DNA of 64,000 bases from positions 347,802 through 411,801 of the forward strand of contig CAJHZI010000231.1 in assembly GCA_905160935.1 (NCBI GenBank), given 5' to 3'. Of the stretch, positions 26,501 through 35,593 are shown piece after piece. The stretch is from Enchytraeus crypticus. Lineage: Eukaryota; Annelida; Clitellata; Enchytraeida; Enchytraeidae. The position numbers and the translations under genes are program-made. Numbering within the stretch: the stretch's first letter is position 1; the number at the start of each line of letters is the position of its first letter. The notes beneath the pieces are model-generated. The model worked only from the letters and a program-made list of their open reading frames with translations. It made no database searches and was not told the origin of the DNA.

Positions 26501-29500
26501 ATCCAGCACTATTGAGACAAAAACAAGCCGGCGAGCTAAAAAGAAGGTAAAAAAACGGTGCAAATTCCAAAATCCAGAAATTCGGTCCAAAGTCTAGAAA
26601 TTCGGCCAAATTTAAAGGGCGTTATAGAAAAGGTGGTTAGGCGCAGGTCGCAGCTGATGGACACTGGATGGAAAAGAGAGATGGAAAAGATAGGTCTTCA
26701 ACTGCTTATGGAACTGCTCATAGGAAAGCAAAGGCTGATGTGATTCAAATGAAGATTTCCGAAGATTGGATGGACGAGAATTCCAGATTTGAGGTGCAGC
26801 ATGCTGGAAAGAACGATTAGATAGCTTAGAGCGTGAAGGTAAGCTTGGTCTCACAAGAGTAATTAACTTAGAAGACCGAGTAACAACAGGCTGCATCATT
26901 TTAATCAAGTGAGACATACAAGTTTGTCCAGGGATGGTGATGGACTTATAGGTTAACGAAGCTGTTTTGTAAATGATACGCTCTTTAATCTTTAGCCAGT
27001 GCAAAGACTTCAAAATAGGCGTAACATGTGAGTACTTGGAACTACAAAAATTGCTCGCGCAAGAGAATTCTGAAAAAACTGCAACCGATCAATCTCACAG
27101 CCAGGGAGATTTAAAAACAGGGAATTGCAGTAGTCCAACTTCGATTGCACAAGAGCAGCACCAATTGTAGCAGCTGTCTCAGGTGACAAATATGGACGTA
27201 TTCGACGAGGATCACAGATATAGAAGAAACATGCTTGTGAAGTTTTAGTTATGTGTTCGTGGAAGGTTAGGTGTTTATCAAGGATAACACCGAGATTTCT
27301 CACAGAAGAAACAGGTGATATTTTAACAATAGAGTTCAGTTATACCAATCGTTCATCAATCATTTAAGATTAATCATTCATTAATCATTAGACTAGTCTT
27401 TCATCAATCATTCAGCGATCACTGGATCAGTCATTAGATCAATAATTCAGCAATCGCTTTTATGAATCGTTCTATCAGTCATTAAATGAACCATTCATCA
27501 ATCATTCATTAATCAATACGTTAACCATTCATCACTCTAATGAGTGATGAATGATTGACCAATTGATTGATGTGTCAATCAATACGTCAATCTTTCATCA
27601 ATCGTTGGATTAATCATTTATCAATCATTGGATCAATCGGAAGATCAATATGAAGATCAATCATTCATCAATCATCCCTCAACTATTAGATCAACCATTC
27701 AGCAATCATTAGACCCAATCATTCATCAATCATTCATGTGTGAAACCAGCACATGTTCAGCTCACGCTTCAGCTCCAGACGACTCATATCGATTTAAGCT
27801 AAAATTAAAGAGCGGTTAAATGATCTGATACCTCAAGAAATAAATCTTTTCATTTCCCCGGGCTTATTGCGGAATAATACTTGGCCGGTTGATCGCTCGC
27901 TCAAATTCATGCAGATCCGCGATCGATCAATTACTCTTCGCCGTAAGGAGAATTTGCTGTCGGTTAGCTTGCGAGAGAATTTTGAGTTGTTCAAAAATCA
28001 GAACTCGAAGTATGAATCGGCAGTGTCAAGCTGTCACAGACATTTGATATGATTCAAGAAATTTCAGCTTATTAAACATACTGGAACCGATTAGCCTATC
28101 CTATTGGATGGCTTAGAAATCGTTGAAAGTTACTTCTTAGCTTCGAAAGGGCCGAATAATACAGAGATCGAGTAAAAAGATAAGATTTTTCTCAATCAAA
28201 TGACTCTGTGTTAAAAATAATACGTAAGGTGTGTTAGGCTAACAATATAGCCAGTGTTAAGCTATCACTATAGCCTGCGTTAGGCTATCACTATAGCGGT
28301 GTTAGGTTAACACTACAGCGGTGTTAGGTTAACACTAAAGCGGTGTTAGGCTAACACTCTAGTATGTGTTGGGCTAACACTATAGCCAGTGTTAGGTTTA
28401 CACTATAGCTAGTGTTATGTTAACACTACAGACTGTGTTATATTAACACTATAGCATGTGTTAGGGTAACGCCATAGCCTGTGTTAGGCTAACACTATAG
28501 CCTGTGTTATGCTAACACTATATCCTGTGTTATGCTAACACTATAGCCTGTGTTATGCTAACACTATGGCCTGTGTTAGGCTAACACTATAGCCTAGGTT
28601 ATGCTAACACTATAGCCTACGTTAGGTTAACACTCAAGCCTATGTTATATTGACACTGTAGCCTGTGTTAGATAAACACTATAGCATGTGTTAGGCTAAC
28701 ACTAAAGCCTATGTTAGGTTAACACTATAGCCTTTGTTAGGTTAACACTATAGCCTGTGTTATGCTAATACAATAGCCTGCGTTAGGTTAACACTCCAGC
28801 CTCTGTTAGATTGACACTAAAACCTATGTTAGGTTAATAATAAAGCCTATGTTAGGTTAATACTATAGCCATGTTAGGGTAACACTATAGCCTGTGTTAG
28901 GCTAACACTATAGCCTATGTTAGGTTAACACTTAGGCTTATCAGATAGCGTCCTCATAGTGAGCAGGACACTAGTATAAATATATGTCGCGGATCTGTAT
29001 TAATTCAGAAGCTCTCATTTCTTTTCCAGTCTTAAAGTTTTCAGATTCATTTAGATTCATATCAAGCTTTATTTATGCCTTTTCAGATAACTATTATCCA
29101 ATTTAAATGATGACAAATTTGTATTTTGAATGGCCACATTATGCAAATGTATGAGAAACAATATGCAAATTTGTATGGTTATAGGACAACCAAAAATGGC
29201 TTAGAATCATTAGTTGAACATGCGGGACTGCGCTCCGATCACTGCGTCCAGGAATTAGATAAAAGTTTTGATGATGTAGTTAAAACTGTTTGCTTATGCA
29301 TCCAAATTCTGCTAAGAGCCCAAAAAACAGATCAGATACAGCAAATAACGTCAGTTTCCTCACTGAAAAACGATGTCAGTGACGGCGAGCCCAGGATTTG
29401 AACCCCGCACATACTGATCTGCGTTCGAATATCTAACCAACATCGCCACTGGCTCCAGCCCACTTAGAGCATAAACGTACCTTTGCCGATTGCCCACGTA

Positions 29501-29889
29501 CGTATAACATGCATGTATATATTTACACCGTGTATCCCGAGTATACAGTGTATACCCCGTGTTTAACCCTGGTGTAGTAGGGACCACTGCAGAATAGGGC
29601 AACCGCAAACAAGCTGCCCCGTGTACGTTAGAGGCGACTAAGGCAGGGGCTGAGGAAGGCAAAGGGGACCCAACTCACCATGAAATTTTTCCAAGCATTA
29701 AATGCCAGTTAATCCATTATAGAATTGAGGAGGGTAACCGGAAACCACCTCAGAAGCCATATTATACCCAAGCTATAGACTGGATTAACTCGTTAATCGA
29801 TGATGTGCTCTTTATGGAGCGCGAAAAACATCATTTGAGTAAGAATATGTACCTTGGACCTGCCGCTTGGCAGACTACTAGAGAGAGAC

Positions 29890-29928
<39 letters not shown>

Positions 29929-31348
29929 TGTATGAGTATTTTTTCATGATTATGAATACCATATCCTTAAATTAGAATACATTATTTATATAACTGGTAC
30001 CTTTCATCGCTTCAAGTGCTTCTTAGCTTCCTCCGTGTGTAACGCTTTCGTCTCCATGTTGTAACTTGTAACTAAGTGTCTGTTAAAATCAGGTTATAGA
30101 TACATGCATGTAGGATATTTATATTGTTGTTCATTGCAACACATGTGTTCACCTGTTCATGTATTTACACTTTCATATATTTACACGTTCATGTATTTAC
30201 ACGTTCGTGTATTCATCCGTTCATATATTTACACATTCATGTATTCATACGTTCATGTAGTCACACGTTCATGTATTTACACGTTCATGTGTTCACACGT
30301 TTATGTGTTCACACGCTCATTTGTTCACATATTCATGTGTTCACATGTTCATGTGTTCACACGTTCATGTGTTCACACATTCATGTATTTACACGTTCAT
30401 GTGTAACAACACATTTGATCACATGTTCAAGTGTTGCATGGTTTCAGAGCCACAGTGTATATCGATGATTCGCGATCCATCAACGTCATGTCAGAGCTGA
30501 TCTCAAAAGGTGATTAACAATTTTCCGATGTTCAATTAATCGAATTATTCTACATGTAATACTCGCTTAAAACAGTGGGAAACTTAGAATTAGGATTACA
30601 CTCTATGCTTCTGTTTCATTAGATTATTTTCACTGCATTTATTTGTTTTTCATGTCATATTAAACATTTTTACAGCGTACTTAACTAGAAACTAAACAAA
30701 TAATCAGGAAGAGCGTCACCATAAAGGCTCTGTGAGGTAATACATATTCATATAAATCCACCTAACCGCTGGAATATGTTTTTTAACTGTAAATTTATCA
30801 ATCCGGAAAATTGCAGAATGCGTACATTGCGCAACTTGAAGATGATGTTCTTTGTAATTTCATTGTAAAGTATTTAAATAATCATTTGATAATAATTTGT
30901 CCACGATGATAAAAAATTGTCAGGACTTTAGTGCGGACCACGCTACTGTACGGTTGTGAAACACGGACTTTAAGAAAGGAGAATATTAGAAAACTAGGAC
31001 CATTCGAAATATGACTATGGAGAAGAATGGAGAAGATCAAATGGACTGACAAAATTACTAAAGAAGAAGTGCTAAATAGGATTGGCATAAGGAGACAATT
31101 AATAGACATCACAAGGAATATAAAGAACTGGATGGCGCAGGTACCGAGAGGGAATGGAAAGAGGTAATTAAGGGAAGATTGGAAGGAAAAAAGTTGGAGG
31201 AAGACCACGACTTTGGATGTTGGATGATTTGATAACTATTTCATATGTTCATATGAAGAGAAACGCAGAGGATAGAAGTGCGTGGAGGAGTTATATACCA
31301 TGGACCTGCCAATCCAATAGGCAGTGCACTAAGAGAGATGCATGTAAA

Positions 31349-31393
<45 letters not shown>

Positions 31394-31467
31394 CTATTAT
31401 ATATAATATTTTATATGTATACAGGGCATTGTATAGCTATTATATATAATATTTTATATGTATACAG

Positions 31468-31530
<63 letters not shown>

Positions 31531-34500
31531 GTATATTGACCAACTAGTATTAATCGTGCTTGTTTGTATGCAAATAGGATTGACTAAGAACTGTAGAAAA
31601 CCCGTGAAACCATACAGCAGGAAGTAATTGTGATTGCAAGTTCTTTTTTATTCATGACAGGTTTTCCAAAAATAAATCTCGACGGATGCGGAGACACTAA
31701 GGGGTGTTACAGGTAATAAACTTCAGTGAAATAACAATTTTTATTTTTGCACATGAAGCAATTGTTCTAAGTTATTACTAAAGTCAACTTGGTGGCTAAT
31801 TCAATTATCAGAAATCCAGTGTTATCGTAATATATACATAATATTTCAGAACTTTTCATAGTAGACCGATATCCATAGTTTCACAGAAACAGAACATAGT
31901 CTATAGAATTATATTCCCAGTATTCCCAGCGGACGAGAGCACCGTAAAAGTTTCTATACAGAGTTAGGTAAATGGCTCTAAATGAACTGCTAATTCTGTT
32001 AAACTGCAATGTTGAAATATTAACAAGCAAGTATTTTACCAAGAAGCGATATAAATAATAGAGGTTGTAGCAAAATTAGCGAGGTTATAAGAATTAGAGC
32101 TTGTAGGCATTGAGTTATAACAAATATTATCGCAAATATTAAAATATCTTTATCAGTATTTCTTGGAGGTTTCCTCGAACATGACAGCTACATGCAATAT
32201 AAAAAGGCTGCCTGTATGTGTAAAGTTACATGTTTACATGCCTCTATCTAAACCTTATCTCTACACTTTGTAGAATTGTATAAACAAATTAAACATATAT
32301 AGATGCATCATGAATTCTGTATTATATACACAATGTTATACTCACGATTATATATAGTTTTGTATACACTATGTTAGATATACAATTTTATATCATGGCT
32401 CGCTTTGGAGAGATGAAACTGGCGTGAAACATCGGCTCTAAGCTTTTTAACCCGTGTAATAAGAATTTAAATCAGAAATTACTTTCCATGGTAGACTTGT
32501 TTCATTTTACTGTTACTTTTACAATTAGTTTATTAAAAATTACTGTGCGTTGTTATATTTACTCAGTAACGCTCTACATGTAGGCCCCCTATATATTTTT
32601 ATGTAAAAATTAAATTAAATGGTCATTGTACATGTACGAGCATAACAACAATAAGAAATATAAACCTAATTGATAGAGGTCATTGTGTACTCAGTCGTCA
32701 TCGTGTGGTGTGTCTATTGATGTACACTCTGTTTGAGACGTCCCAGACTTTGCTCTATGGCGCAAAACCGGACGTTAAATTGTTAATGATTGATTGTTTC
32801 ATTGGCGTAAACATCGGGGGACAGGGGAGACACGTCCCTAGAATTTCGAGTGGAGGACACATACAAATGACCCAACAGAATTTAGGCTCAAATAAATATA
32901 CTTGGTGTAAGATACTTAGGGGGCCAAGAGTGTTTTCAAGTTCACCTAACAACTGCTTTAATATTACTAATGTAGCTATAGAGTCATAAATACGGCTAAA
33001 TACTGCTGAGAGGTCTAAGTTCATTTCTAATTGTAAAATTGTTTATCTATTCTGATGTAATCCTGGCACCGCACAGACATTCCAATGGTCATGATTACAA
33101 ATTATCGCAAAATGTTTGTATACTGCATAAAGATGTTAAATATTTCCAGCAGTGAATTATCACTTAATTGGAAACCCGGATTTTCGGCCGTGGTCGCGCC
33201 TATGGATTGATTGATTGTGTTTAAAAGTAAAGCTAAAATGCTAAGGTTAACGTTAGTTTCCACACTTGAAAGCGATCTCAGTGATGGGCGAGTCCAGGAT
33301 TTGCACCCCACACATACTGATCCGTGGTCGAGTATCTTACCGACGTCGCCACTGGCTCCAGCCATATAAATTTAATCATTTTTATAAACTCTATGGAAAT
33401 GTAAATGTGTAGAAACTGGTTAAATAGAATATTAAACAAAGCAATACTTAATATCAAACGTTTTTCTCTCAGATATGGCAGCAAGGACTGCACGCCCAGA
33501 ACTTGTCAGTACCTGCTCACTTATCGTACCACGGGGGGTGAGGCTGAATTTGAAATGAGCGGGAACGCAGACTGGGTAGCAGTGGGCTTCTCATCAGACA
33601 ACAAAATGGTTGGTCTGGTCTATACTTTATACATAATAATATAAATATATATTCAACATCAGAAAGGACAATCGGGCTGATGAGCGCCTAGGCTCCAGAA
33701 ATTGATTCAAAGTCTTCTAAGACGAATAAAAATGTTTATACCGAAGCTAGGTAAACTGGGATTCAAGGAAGGATGCTGATAGTGATGAATATAAATGCAA
33801 ATTAGCTTTAACAAAATTGCAACCGTGCTGAACGAAACTTCTACTCTTGCTAATTCAACAGATTTCCTCACAGGAATTAATGATACAACTTAACCTGATA
33901 ATCTGAGCCCCATAAGGAAGAGACGTCAATGTGACAATGTCTCACGATAGCAGAACTTTCCTCTCTCCGTTACTAAACTGTTATCAACATGTGCAGTTGA
34001 GATAGAATCAATTCTCCCTTGTCCAACCGCTCGGGTAAAGCTTAAGTGATGATCAACAGGCGTCGCTAATTAACTGGGCCTAAGTATCCAAAATTTTGTT
34101 TAGAAGTTTAGAACCTTAAGGAATACCAAGACACAAAAAGCAAGAACATGTCACCATCTTTGCTCGATGTTGTCATGAACGAGATTAGCACTGTAATCCT
34201 ATGATGTTGTTGCTGTCACACTAGGGCGGGGACGATGTGTTTATTTGCTCGAGGAGCCGATACTCGGGTGACTCTGAGATAACCGTCAGACGTTACGCCA
34301 TCGAGCTACCGCATCAGGCTCCCGTCTACAGGGCAGCGAACCCTCTCTACGACATCGAGACCGATCAGTCCGTCACCGATAGAGTGACCTGCAGGTTCAA
34401 ACGCCCTCTAAAGGTCACGAGGGACATCGACACATTTACCCTTGACCTTAGCAACAATTGGTACCAGCTATATGCCTGGGGTTCCATGTCTTCGAGTAAG

Positions 34501-35593
34501 TTTTTCTTGTGATAGTAATTCCATGTCAATTTAATATATAATGTTCTATATTTATTGGTAAATGTAAGGTATTGTTGCACTGTCGCTCAAATCGTGCCTA
34601 TATGTTTGATTAAGAAGAACGGTTCCAAATTGATTAATATTTGACCAGATTCTTTATCTAATCTCTTCAAACTTGTAATGTATATGGTATCTTAATTAGA
34701 GAATGGGTATCATATCTGTCATAAAGTTCCGTTGAGGATGACTACTGCAGATGTTGAAAAAGGTAATTGTAGGGTGCAGTATAACATGAATTAAACTTTT
34801 TCAATATAAGGGACATTTTTGTCAAATTTGTGATGAAACTAAACTCTATGGTGGACAAACTCGAGGATGAATTAATTCTATTTATGAGCGACTGTGAAGC
34901 CGTTAGACTTACATTTACTTGTTCACTTCTTATCACTACTTTGGGTGTCACAGAGCTACAGTTTGTAACAACAGTTACAAACTGTGCAGAATAGTTATTA
35001 TTAAAAATGTTACCAGCCTACTATGCTACTGTTCGTTCATCACATAAAAATAGTATTGTCGTCCTTTAGTTTCTGCACTGGAGTACACTAATTAACTTTA
35101 ATGTAAAAGTATAAGTACAGTACTGTACTGCACAGTACTGTACTTATACTTTTCATTATGGTCATTGAATTAGCAAAAAACTATCGAAATTTCTATTGAT
35201 TTACAAAGAAGCAAGTAGTAGACCATTGTTAGAGATTGGTCCCATATTTCACTGTTTATTATTTCTTAAAGAACTTTTGAAGTCGACGAATTCCTCTCAG
35301 AATATTAAGATGAAATATTTCGCTAGTTTCGGATTTTGGAAAATGAAAATGACCGGTAAATTTAATATTTTTACTTCTGATCAGGCGGATCCTTTCATAA
35401 GCACACCAAGGAGAGACCACCGATATCTGAGGACAAGGTCACTCTGCGTCAGAAGAGGAATGTGATGGTGATCAGCTCTGCCTCTAACCTAGTAGACGTT
35501 CCAAGTCGCTGGTCACTTAGCCTTACGTTCACTCTCCTTCATTCGCTCTCCGGTCTTTTGAGTCGGCAAAATATATTATATTTCAAAACATAG
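10079..35593 (+). CDS. FRRS1-like: Reeler-DOMON protein, FRRS1 (ferric-chelate reductase 1)-like, 7 exons, complete
   Basis: Joined exons: 10079-10295, 25325-25619, 30448-30509, 31661-31712, 33473-33608, 34225-34495, 35385-35593. Every junction is GT-AG, and the phases agree across all six introns, giving 1242 nt and 413 residues. Residues 1 to about 25 form a signal peptide (Lys-Lys followed by a leucine run). About 40-185 form a Reeler domain with YIPGKSITVSVEG, LLIQSRS and ITATWTSP. About 195-345 form a DOMON domain: DGCGDTKGCYR, DWVAVGFSSDNKMGGDD and YQLYAWG. Known family members are secreted or membrane-bound, and DOMON domains can bind haem or sugar. FRRS1 itself continues into a six-helix cytochrome b561 module. 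Here the protein ends about 70 residues after DOMON with a weakly hydrophobic stretch (WSLSLTFTLLHSLSGLL), so this is a short form without a reductase core. That stretch could be a GPI signal or simply a secreted end. Reductase activity is therefore not implied. An alternative transcript continuing to a b561 exon beyond 35593 is possible, but none was seen. Confidence 0.9.
11640..11718 (+). repeat. LINE-B/SINE T3 terminal fragment with (GAT)n
   Basis: ACTATATCCCGACCTTAGCT and AAACTGAGATTTAAGGTAAG, then GATGATG runs. A second, shorter relic with AAACTGGGATTAAAGGAAAG is at 12205-12270. Confidence 0.65.
12750..12972 (+). repeat. tRNA-derived SINE, family T2
   Basis: GGGTTCGAATCCCAGCCGCG is a consensus pol III B box, and TAGCGTAGGGTTAAGG is a loose A box. 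The body ATCTGAGAGTAAAATCTCGA recurs in the copies at 49 and 57 kb. No tRNA cloverleaf could be completed. Confidence 0.8.
14226..14254. repeat. Single 29-bp minisatellite unit left of the hAT element
   Basis: CAGAGCATTAGAGGATACAT plus ACTAGATAG, the same unit that is repeated right of the element. Confidence 0.85.
14255..15662. mobile_element. hAT-like non-autonomous DNA transposon (1.4 kb)
   Basis: The ends are inverted: TAGAGATGGGAAT at 14255 and ATTCCCATCTCTA ending at 15662. It is flanked by CTAGATAG at 14247-14254 and 15663-15670, an 8-bp target duplication as produced by hAT transposases. The subterminal regions are dense GGTTCG/CCGAAC clusters (about 14283-14445 and 15537-15652), in the same orientation at both ends. 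The interior is AT-rich with no transposase frame. It is inserted into a 29-bp minisatellite. Confidence 0.85.
15663..15860. repeat. 29-bp minisatellite, about 6 units
   Basis: Units CAGAGCATTTGAAGATACAT plus ACTAGATAG, nearly identical; the last units are disrupted. Confidence 0.9.
16684..16925 (+). repeat. SINE T3/T4 head fragment
   Basis: TGATGAATAGATCAACCGTT, TGCACTTGTCGTATGAGACG, then CACTGAGGAAGGCAGTTGAA, related to the heads at 24.6, 29.6 and 44.1 kb. No recognisable tail is present. It directly abuts the mariner derivative at 16955. Confidence 0.6.
16955..17741 (+). mobile_element. Tc1/mariner deletion derivative with transposase C-terminal remnant
   Basis: Inverted ends share CCAGAATAAATGAAACTACT at the left and its complement near 17710-17735, about 55 bp in all. 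Inside, 17221-17430 encodes YYCLQQLVYREPIHDVEHFK and IGQWSQQVNAVIRAHGGCIE, stop. This matches the end of mariner-type transposases (L-Q-VYR-I-D-LK ... RGGHIEH). The catalytic region is missing. A TA follows the right end; the left flank no longer shows it. Confidence 0.82.
18605..18815 (+). mobile_element. LINE-A 3' fragment with (AG)n tail
   Basis: Matches the last 180 bp of the 46976-47908 copy (GGCAGGGGCAGGCCGAGATT, CCAGTAGGCAGTGCACTAAG) and ends in an AG run. It lies in intron 1 of the FRRS1-like gene. Confidence 0.88.
19700..19850 (+). repeat. SINE T3 3' fragment with (GAT)n
   Basis: GGTTGGTGAGAGCCTAGGCT, CAATCCCGACCTTACATGTA, then an AAGAAGAAGATGATGATG tail. Confidence 0.75.
20057..20404 (+). 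mobile_element. LINE-A 3' fragment, diverged, with (AG)n tail
   Basis: AATGTGGATTTGAAGAAGAA followed by AGGAAGAAGAGTTGGATAGG matches LINE-A. It has several indels and ends TACACTAAGAGAGAGAGAG. Confidence 0.88.
23157..23353 (+). mobile_element. LINE-A 3' fragment with (AG)n tail
   Basis: A close match to the last 190 bp of the 47-kb copy (GGTCTATTAAAAGAGGTCAT, then CCAGTAGGCAGTGCACTAAG), with a short AG tail. Confidence 0.9.
24090..24460. repeat. 17-bp minisatellite open in three frames
   Basis: CACACTGTGTCATACCT repeated about 21 times with C/T variants. 17 is not a multiple of 3 and the unit has no stop, so all three + frames stay open with the same 17-residue repeat. This is an artefact, not a protein. 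Confidence 0.92.
24437..24528. repeat. 44-bp inverted repeat at the end of the 17-bp array
   Basis: Left arm 24437-24480, 4-bp loop AAAG, right arm 24485-24528. The arms pair with only about four mismatches, and the right arm contains an inverted copy of the array unit (AGCACAGTGTGAGATATG). Confidence 0.9.
24649..24927 (+). repeat. SINE family T3 with LINE-B-like (GAT)n tail
   Basis: Head GAATAGACCAACTGGTGACT and CGCAGAAGGCGACTAAAGCA. Tail ATATGGTATAAGACCGAGAG then AAGTCTATTCGTATCCCGAC and GATGATGATGATAATG. The tail matches the 3' end of LINE-B at 61457-61560 (minus strand). Confidence 0.8.
25325..25619 (+). CDS. FRRS1-like: FRRS1-like exon 2: core of Reeler domain
   Basis: The acceptor is TTTCACAG ending at 25324. 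The split codon 73 becomes GTG (Val), giving SITVSVEGNQPYKALLIQS, a typical Reeler strand. The exon ends with ITATWTSPSNFSGLVQF and the donor GTATGT at 25620. Residues 73-171. Compared with vertebrate Reeler domains, the segment between LSTNPPAQLID and YAFNSDG looks longer and has its own cysteines. Confidence 0.9.
26000..26080 (+). repeat. Unclassified dispersed repeat R1, copy 1
   Basis: AATTAGAGTGCTACTGTTAT, CATGACAACATCGAGTACTA, GGAAGTAAATCCAACCGACG. Similar blocks are at 26468-26545 and 58958-59040. Confidence 0.7.
26468..26545 (+). repeat. Unclassified dispersed repeat R1, copy 2
   Basis: CAATTAGAGTGCTACAGTCA and ATGACAACATCCAGCACTAT match the other two copies. No coding potential was recognised. 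Confidence 0.7.
26610..27330 (-). mobile_element. CR1/jockey-like LINE fragment (RT C-terminal region)
   Basis: Minus-strand pieces RNLGVILDKHLTFHEHITKT, RRIRPYLSPETAATIGAALV, SKLDYCNSLFLNLPGCEIDR, then SLHWLKIKERIIYKTASLTY. LGVIxD, SKLDYCNSL and LHWLxxxxRI are standard for this LINE group. The frame breaks near 27011, so it is inactive. It lies in intron 2 of the FRRS1-like gene, antisense. Confidence 0.85.
27330..27740. repeat. Degenerate ATCATTCATCA tandem repeat
   Basis: Many variants of ATCATTCATCAATCATT and ATCATTAGATCA; no strict period. Confidence 0.75.
28226..28935. repeat. 23-bp palindromic minisatellite, about 30 units
   Basis: Unit CACTATAGCCTGTGTTAGGC plus TAA. Each unit holds the near-palindrome GTGTTAGGCTAACAC, so single strands can fold in every unit. 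It lies in intron 2 of the FRRS1-like gene. Confidence 0.92.
29350..29461 (-). repeat. tRNA-derived SINE, family T1
   Basis: On the minus strand GGCTGGAGCCAGTGGCGATG (A-box-like) is followed about 35 bp on by GGGGTTCAAATCCTGG (B box). The copy matches those at 33, 36, 53, 59 and 60 kb. Confidence 0.8.
29570..29930 (+). repeat. SINE family T4 with LINE-A-like tail and (AG)n
   Basis: Head CACTGCAGAATAGGGCAACC and GTTAGAGGCGACTAAGGCAG. The 3' end TATGTACCTTGGACCTGCCG and CTTGGCAG followed by AG repeats resembles the LINE-A end (ATACCATGGACCTGCCAGTA, GGCAG, AG repeats). Confidence 0.72.
30140..30415. repeat. 16-bp minisatellite
   Basis: GTTCATGTATTTACAC, drifting to GTTCATGTGTTCACAC, about 17 units. 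The long open frames through it are repeat artefacts. It ends 33 bp before exon 3 of the FRRS1-like gene. Confidence 0.92.
30448..30509 (+). CDS. FRRS1-like: FRRS1-like exon 3: Reeler end
   Basis: A 62-bp exon between acceptor GGTTTCAG and donor GTGATT. Joined in phase it reads LATVYIDDSRSINVMSELIS, which continues the final Reeler strand (family consensus FRATVV). It lies directly downstream of a 16-bp minisatellite. It is too short to stand alone as an open frame; it was found from the phase requirement of its neighbours. Confidence 0.85.
30910..31340 (+). mobile_element. LINE-A related 3' fragment, diverged subfamily
   Basis: Reads GGACCACGCTACTGTACGGT, then AAATGGACTGACAAAATTAC and ends GGCAGTGCACTAAGAGAGAT. 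Same architecture as LINE-A but clearly more diverged. It lies in intron 3 of the FRRS1-like gene. Confidence 0.82.
31352..31522. repeat. (TA)n arrays with duplicated 60-bp spacer
   Basis: Two TA arrays. AGCTATTATATATAATATTT with GTATACAGGGCAT occurs twice (about 31393-31432 and 31434-31470). Confidence 0.85.
31661..31712 (+). CDS. FRRS1-like: FRRS1-like exon 4: Reeler-DOMON linker
   Basis: A 52-bp micro-exon. Acceptor TTCATGACAG ends at 31660 and donor GTAATA starts at 31713. It encodes GFPKINLDGCGDTKGCY plus part of Arg. The Cys-Gly...Lys-Gly-Cys motif just before the DOMON core is characteristic of FRRS1-type proteins. Confidence 0.87.
33240..33364 (-). repeat. tRNA-derived SINE, family T1
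   Basis: CACTGGCTCCAGCC at the right end and GAAAGCGATCTCAGTGATGG at the left. The B box is mutated (CCAGGATTTGCACC on +). Confidence 0.78.
33473..33608 (+). CDS. FRRS1-like: FRRS1-like exon 5: first half of DOMON domain
   Basis: Acceptor TTTTTCTCTCAG ends at 33472. Encodes YGSKDCTPRTCQYLLTYRTT and continues to DWVAVGFSSDNKM. The DWVAVGFS stretch is the hallmark DOMON strand. The donor is GTTGGT at 33609, which is weak, but phase 0 joins exactly to GGDDVFIC in the next exon, as in family members. Confidence 0.9.
33675..33785 (+). repeat. SINE T3 3' fragment
   Basis: GATGAGCGCCTAGGCTCCAG then AAACTGGGATTCAAGGAAGG, the 3' half only. Confidence 0.75.
34225..34495 (+). CDS. FRRS1-like: FRRS1-like exon 6: second half of DOMON domain
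   Basis: Acceptor CACACTAG ends at 34224. The exon starts GGDDVFICSRSRYSGD, runs through DRVTCRF and ends YQLYAWGSMSS, matching the conserved GDD-V-C start and the LLFAWG end of FRRS1-type DOMON domains. The donor GTAAGT at 34496 is strong. It has the highest GC content among gene 1 exons. Confidence 0.92.
34958..34985. repeat. Perfect 12-bp hairpin
   Basis: ACAGTTTGTAAC, loop AACA, GTTACAAACTGT, in the last intron of the FRRS1-like gene. Confidence 0.85.
35105..35153. repeat. Perfect 22-bp inverted repeat
   Basis: Arms 35105-35126 and 35132-35153 are exactly complementary with a 5-bp spacer ACTGC (core AAGTACAGTACTGT). It lies in the last intron of the FRRS1-like gene. Confidence 0.9.
35385..35593 (+). 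CDS. FRRS1-like: FRRS1-like exon 7: C-terminus and stop
   Basis: Acceptor CTTCTGATCAG ends at 35384. In phase it reads SGSFHKHTKERPPISEDKV, the HxH...PPIS-KV motif that follows DOMON in FRRS1 relatives. A weakly hydrophobic segment and TAG at 35591 follow. Cytochrome b561 helices are absent. Confidence 0.82.

Noticed and set aside
28980-29400. 91-codon open frame at 29126-29401 as an extra FRRS1-like exon
   Set aside because: It ends inside a T1 SINE, matches no Reeler or DOMON segment, and exons 2 and 3 already join in phase without it.
30104-30468. Overlapping open frames of 100-114 codons rich in V/H/T/F
   Set aside because: They run through a 16-bp minisatellite and reflect the repeat only.
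35105-35153. microRNA precursor
   Set aside because: The arms are only 22 bp with a 5-bp loop, shorter than a processed animal pre-miRNA, and fully palindromic.
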